Source: Rhodospirillales bacterium
GTDB lineage: Bacteria > Pseudomonadota > Alphaproteobacteria > Rhodospirillales > WMHbin7
Assembly: GCA_016215555.1 (NCBI GenBank)
Contig: JACRJC010000055.1
Location: forward strand, 1 to 40,118
DNA: 40,118 bases
Direction of reading: 5' to 3'
The notes beneath the pieces were generated by a model, which was given only the letters and a program-made list of their open reading frames with translations, was not told the origin of the DNA and did not search any database. Made by a program: the position numbers and the translations under genes. This document shows, one piece after another, positions 34,522 to 40,118 of this stretch (its first letter is position 1; each line of letters opens with the position of its first letter).

Positions 34522-34959
34522 ATGAACGAGAAAGTTGAACAGAAAATGAGCCGGCAAGAACTGCTTCGGCTCGCGGGAGAGGTGGTTTCGGCATATGTGG
34601 GCAAAAACCCCCTGCCGCCGCAACAGATTTCGGATGTGATCGAAATGGTCTATGCGACCTTCAGCAGCCTGGGGGAAGGCTGCGTCGAGGTCAAGCCCGA
34701 AGCCCAGAAACCGGCCGTCAACCCAAAACGCTCTGTATTCCCTGAATACATTGTGTGCCTGGAAGACGGCAAGAAGCTCAAGATGCTAAAACGCCATCTG
34801 CGCACGACCTACAAGCTGAACCCTGACGAATACCGAGCCAAGTGGGGATTGGGGCCCGACTATCCGATGGTCGCCCCCAACTATGCCGCCCAACGCTCGG
34901 ATTTCGCCAAGAAAATCGGACTGGGCCGCAAGCCCGGCGCCCGCAAGGGACGCAAGTAG
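34522..34959 (+). CDS. Ros/MucR-family transcriptional regulator with an incomplete zinc site
   Basis: 145 residues. The N-terminal part (LLRLAGEVVSAYVGKNPLP) and the C-terminal block (PEYIVCLEDGKKLKMLKRHLRTTY, then DYPMVAPNYAAQRSDFAKKIGLGRK) are typical of MucR. Relative to Ros, which uses C79, C82, H92 and H97, this protein has C79, D82, H92 and, at 96/97, Thr-Tyr; so only one cysteine and one histidine are certain ligands. Zinc-free family members exist. MucR proteins are global, nucleoid-like repressors of exopolysaccharide, motility and cell-cycle genes. It ends in a strong terminator and is divergent from rpiB. Confidence 0.92.
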   Translation: MNEKVEQKMSRQELLRLAGEVVSAYVGKNPLPPQQISDVIEMVYATFSSLGEGCVEVKPEAQKPAVNPKRSVFPEYIVCLEDGKKLKMLKRHLRTTYKLNPDEYRAKWGLGPDYPMVAPNYAAQRSDFAKKIGLGRKPGARKGRK

Positions 34960-34995
34960 CTTTCATTCATCCAATTCGGGGAACATTTCATTTTT

Positions 34996-35019
34996 GGCCG
35001 GGTTATACCCGGCCTTTTC
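34996..35019 (+). terminator. Rho-independent terminator of mucR
   Basis: GGCCGGGT (34996-35003) and ACCCGGCC (35007-35014) form a perfect 8-bp stem with loop TAT, followed by TTTTCTTTTT. It lies 37 bp after the mucR stop. Read from the other strand the stem is followed by A residues, so it does not serve the convergent mutase gene in the same way. Confidence 0.93.
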
Positions 35020-35022
35020 TTT

Positions 35023-38000
35023 TTACATGTTCCGCCGATACTGACCGCCGACTTCAAACAATGCCTCGCTGATCTGGCCCAGCGAGCAAAACCGCACCGC
35101 CTCGACCAATTCGGCGAAAAGATTGCGGTTTTCGATGGCCGCCGCTTTCAGGCTGGCAAGCGCTCGTTTGGCGTCCTTGGCATGGCGTTTATGGAATTCG
35201 GCCAGGCGCTTGATCTGATTCTTCTTCTCGTCGTCGCTGGAACGCGACAGAACGACGGCCCTGGTCGCCTCGGGCTCGGGGTTGAGGAAGGTGTTGACGC
35301 CGATGATCGGGTACGAGCCGTCATGCTTCTTATGCTCGTAATAAAGGCTTTCATCCTGAATTTTCCCGCGTTGGTAGCCGGTTTCCATGGCCCCCAGCAC
35401 GCCGCCGCGCTCGGCGATGCGCTCGAATTCGCACAACACCGCCTCTTCCACCAGATCGGTCAGCTCGTCGATGATGAAAGCGCCCTGGTTGGGATTTTCG
35501 TTCCTGGCCAGGCCCCATTCGCGATTGATGATCATCTGGATGGCCATGGCCCGGCGCACCGATTCGACCGTCGGCGTGGTGTAGGCCTCGTCATGGGCGT
35601 TGGTGTGCAGGCTGTTGCAATTGTCGTAGATGGCGATCAGGGCCTGCAGCGTGGTGCGGATGTCGTTGAAGTCCATCTCCTGGGCATGCAGCGAACGGCC
35701 CGAGGTCTGGATATGGTATTTCAGTTTCTGCGAGCGCTCGGCGGCGCCGTATTTGAAACGCATGGCCACCGACCAGATGCGCCGGGCCACGCGACCGATG
35801 ACCGAATATTCGGGGTCCATGCCGTTCGAGAAGAAGAAGGACAGATTGGGCGCGAAATCGTCGATCCTCATGCCGCGGGCGAGATAGGCTTCGACATAGG
35901 TGAACCCATTGGCCAGCGTGAAGGCCAGTTGGCTGATCGGATTGGCCCCGGCCTCGGCGATGTGATAGCCCGAGATCGAGACCGAATAGAAATTGCGCAC
36001 CCGGTGCAAGACGAAATATTCCTGGATGTCGGCCATCAGCTTCAGCGCGAATTCGGTCGAGAAGATGCAGGTGTTCTGCCCCTGGTCTTCCTTCAAAATG
36101 TCGGCCTGAACGGTACCGCGCACATTCTCCAGCACCCAGGATTTTATTTTCCCGTATTCGCCCTCGGTCGGCTCGCGCCCGTTCTCGGCGACGAACTTCT
36201 CGAGATTCTGCTCGATGGCGGTGTTGAAGAACATGGCCAGGATCATCGGCGCCGGACCGTTGATGGTCATCGAGACGCTGGTCATCGGATGGGTGAGGTC
36301 GAAGCCAGAATACAGCACCTTCATGTCGTCAAGCGTTGCGATGGAGACGCCGGAATTACCGACCTTGCCATAGATGTCGGGCCGGGTGCCGGGATCGTTG
36401 CCGTACAGGGTGACGGAATCGAAGGCGGTGGACAGGCGCTTGGCGGCTGAATCCTTACTTAGGAACTTGAAGCGTTGGTTGGTGCGAAAGGCGTCGCCCT
36501 CGCCCGCGAACATGCGCGTCGGATCCTCGTTCTCGCGCTTGAAGGCGAAGACGCCGGCCGTATAGGGGAAGGTGCCGGGCAGGTTTTCCTTCAGCAGCCA
36601 TTCCAGCAGCGTGCCGTGATCCTTCCATTTGGGCAGCATCACCTTGGGAATCTTGGTTCCCGACAACGATGTGGTGGTCAGTTGCGTGCAGATCGTCTTG
36701 TCCCTGATCTTGACCACATATTCGTCGCCGGCATAGCTTTTCTGCACCTTGGGCCAGATCTCCAACAGTTTCTTGGCCCTTGGATCGAACTGCATTTCGC
36801 GCTTTTCGATCTCGGCGTCGATATCCTTCGAGCCCTTGCCCAGCATGCGCTTGGTTTCGGTCAGTTGCTGGATTTCGCGGGCCAGCGCCGATTGCGAGGC
36901 GATGGTCTTGTGATAGTCGCGCAGGGTATCCGCGATCTCGGCCAGATAGCGGGTGCGCGCGGGCGGCACGATGGCGGCCCCGGTCTCGGAGCAGCGCTTG
37001 CCGCCGGTCTTGAAACGGGTCTTGGGCAGCTTGGCGCCCTTGCCCGCCAGCAGATCGAGCAATTCCATATACAGCGCCGTCACGCCCAGATCGTTGAAAC
37101 GCGAAGCGATGGTGCCGAAGACCGGCATGGTTTCGGCATCCTGGCCGAAGGCCTGGCGGTTGCGCTGGATTTGCTTGCGCACGTCGCGCAGCGCATCCTC
37201 GGCCCCCTTGCGGTCGAATTTGTTGATGGCCACCAAATCGGCGAAATCGAGCATCTCGATTTTTTCAAGCTGGCTGGCGGCGCCGAATTCCGGCGTCATC
37301 ACGTAAAGCGACAGATCGGCCAGATCGGCGATGGCAGAATTGCCCTGGCCGATGCCGGGCGTCTCGACGATCACCAGATCATAGCCGGCGGCCTTGCAGG
37401 CCAGCACGGCGTCGGGCACGAAATCGGGCACCTCGGAACCAGCGTCGCGGGTGGCGATCGAGCGCATATAGATGTTGTCGCCCTCGATGGCGTTCATGCG
37501 GATGCGGTCGCCCAGAAGCGCTCCGCCCGATTTGCGCTTGGTGGGATCGACGGCCAGAATCGCGATCTTGAAATCGTCGCTGTCCAGGCGGAAACGGCGG
37601 ATGACTTCATCGGTCAGCGAGGATTTACCCGCCCCGCCGGTGCCGGTAATGCCCAACACCGGCACGAAGCCCCGCTTCTTGGCGCTCTCGGCCAGGGATT
37701 TCCGGGTCTTGGCGTCGATATGGCCGTTCTCGAGCGCGGTGATGAATCGCGCCAGGGCCGCCGGATTCGTCAAAGCCTTGAGGGCCGGGATCTCTTGCTT
37801 CGAGGCATCGAAATCCGTCTTCTTCAACATGTCGTTGATCATGCCCTGCAGGCCCAGATGATGGCCGTCGTCGGGGCTGTAGATGCGGGTCACGCCGTAA
37901 TCGTGCAGTTCCTTGATCTCGTCCTCGACGATGACGCCGCCGCCGCCGCCGAAGACCTTGATGCCGTCGCGCCCGGCCTCTTTCAGCAGGTCGATCATGT

Positions 38001-38268
38001 ATTTGAAATATTCGACATGACCGCCCTGGTAGGAACTGACGGCGATGCCCTGCACGTCTTCCTGGATGGCGGCGCGCACGACGTCGCCGACCGAGCGGTT
38101 ATGGCCCAGATGAATGACCTCGGCCCCTGTCGATTGCAAGATGCGCCGCATGATGTTGATCGAGGCGTCGTGCCCGTCGAACAGCGAGGCGGCCGTCACG
38201 AAGCGGACCTTGTTCTTGGTCTTCACCGGCTTGGGGGCTTGGTGCTTCAGGCTTCCATCATCGGGCAC
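35023..38268 (-). CDS. icmF: Fused isobutyryl-CoA mutase IcmF (B12-dependent, with G-protein domain)
   Basis: About 1081 residues in three parts: an N-terminal B12-binding domain (DGHDASIN near 31-38, the base-off motif), a MeaB-like GTPase chaperone with P-loop [12 protein letters not shown] (about 206-217), and the large mutase barrel ([28 protein letters not shown]). It interconverts isobutyryl-CoA and n-butyryl-CoA and possibly isovaleryl/pivalyl-CoA. Two pocket residues indicate ICM rather than methylmalonyl-CoA mutase: Phe in RMFAGEG (587) where MCM has Tyr, and Gln in GQNTCIF (731) where MCM has Arg. I chose a GTG at 38268, eight bases after AGGAG; a GTG at 38277 overlaps that site. 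Confidence 0.93.
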   Translation of the reverse strand: MPDDGSLKHQAPKPVKTKNKVRFVTAASLFDGHDASINIMRRILQSTGAEVIHLGHNRSVGDVVRAAIQEDVQGIAVSSYQGGHVEYFKYMIDLLKEAGRDGIKVFGGGGGVIVEDEIKELHDYGVTRIYSPDDGHHLGLQGMINDMLKKTDFDASKQEIPALKALTNPAALARFITALENGHIDAKTRKSLAESAKKRGFVPVLGITGTGGAGKSSLTDEVIRRFRLDSDDFKIAILAVDPTKRKSGGALLGDRIRMNAIEGDNIYMRSIATRDAGSEVPDFVPDAVLACKAAGYDLVIVETPGIGQGNSAIADLADLSLYVMTPEFGAASQLEKIEMLDFADLVAINKFDRKGAEDALRDVRKQIQRNRQAFGQDAETMPVFGTIASRFNDLGVTALYMELLDLLAGKGAKLPKTRFKTGGKRCSETGAAIVPPARTRYLAEIADTLRDYHKTIASQSALAREIQQLTETKRMLGKGSKDIDAEIEKREMQFDPRAKKLLEIWPKVQKSYAGDEYVVKIRDKTICTQLTTTSLSGTKIPKVMLPKWKDHGTLLEWLLKENLPGTFPYTAGVFAFKRENEDPTRMFAGEGDAFRTNQRFKFLSKDSAAKRLSTAFDSVTLYGNDPGTRPDIYGKVGNSGVSIATLDDMKVLYSGFDLTHPMTSVSMTINGPAPMILAMFFNTAIEQNLEKFVAENGREPTEGEYGKIKSWVLENVRGTVQADILKEDQGQNTCIFSTEFALKLMADIQEYFVLHRVRNFYSVSISGYHIAEAGANPISQLAFTLANGFTYVEAYLARGMRIDDFAPNLSFFFSNGMDPEYSVIGRVARRIWSVAMRFKYGAAERSQKLKYHIQTSGRSLHAQEMDFNDIRTTLQALIAIYDNCNSLHTNAHDEAYTTPTVESVRRAMAIQMIINREWGLARNENPNQGAFIIDELTDLVEEAVLCEFERIAERGGVLGAMETGYQRGKIQDESLYYEHKKHDGSYPIIGVNTFLNPEPEATRAVVLSRSSDDEKKNQIKRLAEFHKRHAKDAKRALASLKAAAIENRNLFAELVEAVRFCSLGQISEALFEVGGQYRRNM

Positions 38269-38366
38269 GGGCGTCACTCCTGTTTGGATGTCTCGGCATC
38301 CATTTCATGCATTCTTCGCTTCTCGGCAGGCTTTGGCAATTGCCGCCTTCGCCTCCACATTATTAC

Positions 38367-38384
38367 CTTTACGTAAACGTTAAG
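38367..38384. promoter_or_regulatory. 18-bp near-palindrome upstream of icmF
   Basis: CTTTACGTAAACGTTAAG is an inverted repeat with one mismatch per arm pair (CTTAACGT-TT-ACGTAAAG on the minus strand). It lies about 100 bp before icmF, in the gap shared with metY. Its form resembles operators I associate with MerR-family LiuR-type regulators of branched-chain acyl-CoA catabolism, which would suit icmF. This link is from memory and unverified. Confidence 0.45.
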
Positions 38385-38458
38385 ACAAGGGGCGCTGCAA
38401 TTAAACTTACCATTTGTGTTGTACAAAATAATTAAACACAAAGGAACGAGATATATTC

Positions 38459-38488
38459 TTGACAGGAAAACCGCCCCTGTGTTTGATA
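38459..38488 (+). promoter_or_regulatory. Candidate sigma-70 promoter of metY
   Basis: TTGACA (38459-38464) and TTGATA (38483-38488) are 18 bases apart. The predicted transcription start falls at about 38495, right at the first base of the riboswitch aptamer, which supports the call. A TTTGTGTT...AACACAAA inverted repeat (38413-38442) lies just upstream and might bind a regulator. Confidence 0.7.
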
Positions 38489-38495
38489 ACATCAT

Positions 38496-38552
38496 TGGCG
38501 CCGATTTGAGCTCAGCTTGCGGGCGCTTGATAAATGCGGCTAAAGCGAGGGA
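38496..38552 (+). ncRNA. SAM-II riboswitch upstream of metY
   Basis: The segment matches the SAM-II aptamer consensus known from alphaproteobacterial and Sargasso Sea met genes. GGCGC and GCGCT form P1, the conserved CGATTTGA follows the first P1 strand, and TTGATAAATG then GGCTAAAGCGAGGG form the conserved 3' part, whose end pairs back into the loop as a pseudoknot (CTTGC with GCGAG). It lies 62 bases before the metY start and should lower expression when S-adenosylmethionine is plentiful. Confidence 0.92.
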
Positions 38553-38613
38553 GAACCGTCCGGTCATCCCTCAACGGCCGAGACGGTTTAACTTTATATG
38601 AGGACCACAAACC

Positions 38614-39906
38614 ATGTCCGTTTCGAGCAAGAATCCTGAAACCATCGTGCTGCACGCCGGATGGCGGGCCGATCCGACCACCAATTCGGTGGCCGTGCCC
38701 ATTCATCAGACCACCAGCTATCAGTTCAAACACACCGAACATGCGGCCAATCTGTTCGCGCTGAAGGAATTGGGCAATATCTACACCCGCCTGATGAACC
38801 CCACCACCGATGTGCTGGAACAGCGTTTGGCGGCGCTAGAGGGCGGCGTGGCGGCTCTGGCCGTGGCTTCGGGCCAGTCGGCGACCACCTTCGCGGTTCT
38901 CAATCTGTGCTCGGCGGGCGACAATTTCGTCACCTCGACCGACCTCTATGGCGGCACATGGAATCTCTTCGCCAATACGCTCAAGCAGTTGGGCATCGAG
39001 GCTCGTTTCGTCGATCCGGCGGATCCTGAGAATTTCCGCAAGGCCACCGACGCCAAGACGCGGCTTTACTATGCCGAGACCCTGCCCAATCCCAAGCTGA
39101 ACGTCTTCCCGATCAAGGAAGTGGCGGATATCGGGCGCGAATTGGGCGTGCCCCTGATCATGGATAATACGGCGGCCCCCATCATTTGCCGCCCCTTCGA
39201 CCATGGCGCGGCGGTGGTCATCTACTCGACCACCAAATATATCGGCGGCCACGGCACCAGCATCGGCGGCGTCATCATCGACGGCGGAAATTTCAACTGG
39301 GAGAAAAACCCGGAACGCTTCCCGACCCTCAACACCCCCGATCCCAGCTATCACGGCGCGGTATGGACGCAGGCGGTCAAGCCTCTGGGCCCCATCGCCT
39401 ATGTGCTGCGCATCCGCGTGACCTTGCTGCGCGATGTCGGGGCGGCGCTGTCGCCCTTCAACGCCTTCCAGCTTATCCAGGGGCTGGAGACCCTGCCCCT
39501 GCGCATCCGCGCCCATTGCGACAATGCGCTGAAAGTCGCCGATTATCTGGCCAAGCATCCCAAGGTGACCAAGGTCATCCATCCCAGCCAGCAGTCGGGG
39601 GAATTCAAGCGCCGCGCCGACACCTATTTGAAGCGCGGCCTGGGCGGTCTGCTCGGTTTCGAGCTTGCGGGCGGCGCCGAGGCCGGACGCAAATTCATCG
39701 ACGCGCTGGCCCTCTTCTATCACGTCGCCAATATCGGCGATGCGCGCTCGCTGGCCATTCATCCGGCCAGCACCACCCATTCCCAGTTGGGGGCCGAGGA
39801 TCAGTTGGCCTCGGGCGTGTCGCCGGGCTATGTCCGCCTGTCGGTCGGGCTTGAGCATATCGACGACATCCTGGCCGATCTGGATCAAGCCTTAAGTAAA
39901 GTCTGA
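38614..39906 (+). CDS. metY: O-acetylhomoserine sulfhydrylase (MetY)
   Basis: PLP enzyme that makes homocysteine directly from O-acetylhomoserine and sulfide for methionine synthesis. 430 residues, the longer length typical of MetY as opposed to MetB/MetC/MetZ (about 390). PLP lysine K208 lies in IYSTTKYIGGHGTSIGG; other motifs are YTRLMNPTTDVLEQRLAALEGG and the D184-N-T segment. The C-terminus has HPASTTHSQL and GYVRLSVGLEHIDD. ATG at 38614, with GAGGA ten bases upstream, under SAM-II riboswitch control. No terminator is evident; a repeat pair lies about 110 bp downstream. Confidence 0.96.
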   Translation: MSVSSKNPETIVLHAGWRADPTTNSVAVPIHQTTSYQFKHTEHAANLFALKELGNIYTRLMNPTTDVLEQRLAALEGGVAALAVASGQSATTFAVLNLCSAGDNFVTSTDLYGGTWNLFANTLKQLGIEARFVDPADPENFRKATDAKTRLYYAETLPNPKLNVFPIKEVADIGRELGVPLIMDNTAAPIICRPFDHGAAVVIYSTTKYIGGHGTSIGGVIIDGGNFNWEKNPERFPTLNTPDPSYHGAVWTQAVKPLGPIAYVLRIRVTLLRDVGAALSPFNAFQLIQGLETLPLRIRAHCDNALKVADYLAKHPKVTKVIHPSQQSGEFKRRADTYLKRGLGGLLGFELAGGAEAGRKFIDALALFYHVANIGDARSLAIHPASTTHSQLGAEDQLASGVSPGYVRLSVGLEHIDDILADLDQALSKV

Positions 39907-40017
39907 TGATTCATCGATGGTTGAAGAGGAATCTGTCGGGACGATGCAGCAAAACCAGCCGTCATGCGCGGACTTGATCCACGGCTGTCCGGTTTAAATT
40001 CAGACCCTTCCCTTTTT

Positions 40018-40118
40018 CCTCATCCTGAGGAGCGAAGCGTCTCGAAGGATGAGGAAAAACAAGGAAAATGCAGCGCCTCGCCCTTCGAGACAGCCGCTTC
40101 GCGGCTTCCTCAGGGTGA
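40018..40118. repeat. Palindromic repeat pair at the window end
   Basis: Copy one (40018-40054) has outer stem CCTCATCCT/AGGATGAGG and centre GCGAAGC, identical to copies at 5244, 16659 and 30181 in its core. Copy two (40079-40117) has outer stem CGCCCT/AGGGTG, with one G-T wobble position, and centre AGCCGC-TTC-GCGGCT. The preceding 110 bases after metY hold nothing else I can identify. Confidence 0.9.

Noticed and set aside
34996-35014. Bidirectional terminator shared by mucR and icmF
   Set aside because: On the minus strand the stem is followed by A residues, not T residues, so only the plus-strand direction is supported.
38278-38460. Cobalamin riboswitch upstream of the B12-dependent mutase
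   Set aside because: No B12-box-like sequence or suitable length of structured leader on the minus strand.

Overview
The window reads as chromosomal DNA of an alphaproteobacterium, most likely a member of the Rhodospirillales. The reasons are the high GC content and several gene orders typical of that group: dusB-ntrB-ntrC-ntrY-ntrX-trkA, a fused ispDF, the block ending in rpmF-plsX-fabH-ihfA-merR, and rpiB-glyA-nrdR-ribD-ribE-ribBA-ribH-nusB-thiL. A K+-independent proton pyrophosphatase, a MucR-type regulator and a SAM-II riboswitch fit the same picture. This is a reading of gene content, not a computed phylogeny.

Layout: 1-161 holds one end of an IS110-type element that sits where hfq is usually found. 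162-8881 (minus) is the nitrogen-regulation and potassium-uptake operon. 8967-11110 holds a CcsA-like membrane protein and, divergently, ispDF. 11107-11919 is a small accessory patch: a mntA/hepT toxin-antitoxin pair with a frameshifted hepT, bounded by a 26-bp duplication of the ispDF 3' end and followed by a perfect 20-bp inverted repeat. 11930-16388 is a miscellaneous stretch (FCY1-like deaminase, cutA, a small unknown, a GT-B-like glycosyltransferase, a SprA-like metalloprotease, an acetoacetate-decarboxylase-family protein, a pentapeptide-repeat protein), closed by tRNA-Pro. 16814-21192 (minus) is the fatty-acid/ribosome block. bamE, a SPINDLY-like glycosyltransferase and hppA follow. 25861-34184 (minus) runs from rpiB through glyA, nrdR, the riboflavin genes, nusB and thiL to fliL, interrupted by a repeat-flanked GIY-YIG gene. 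mucR, an IcmF-type B12 mutase and a riboswitch-controlled O-acetylhomoserine sulfhydrylase gene complete the window.

The strongest pattern not explained by genes is a family of short interrupted palindromes in seven intergenic clusters. All copies share an outer stem (CATCCT/AGGATG or, with both sides changed, CACCCT/AGGGTG), an inner GAG/CTC pairing and a central stem whose sequence differs between copies but is nearly always self-complementary. Paired changes of this kind argue that the hairpin itself is maintained. One copy supplies the only visible Shine-Dalgarno sequence of ispDF, three copies form an exact-period 63-bp tandem array in front of ribE, and near-identical composite copies bracket the GIY-YIG gene.

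Other points worth attention: a degenerate GTP-cyclohydrolase-II half in the RibBA-type protein, an NtrX without the GAFTGA loop, a MucR lacking part of its zinc site, substrate-pocket residues that mark the mutase as isobutyryl-CoA type, and a plausible translational switch downstream of the SAM-II aptamer. I did not find a gene set that I would call a wholly new defence or metabolic system. All calls were made by eye without database searches.
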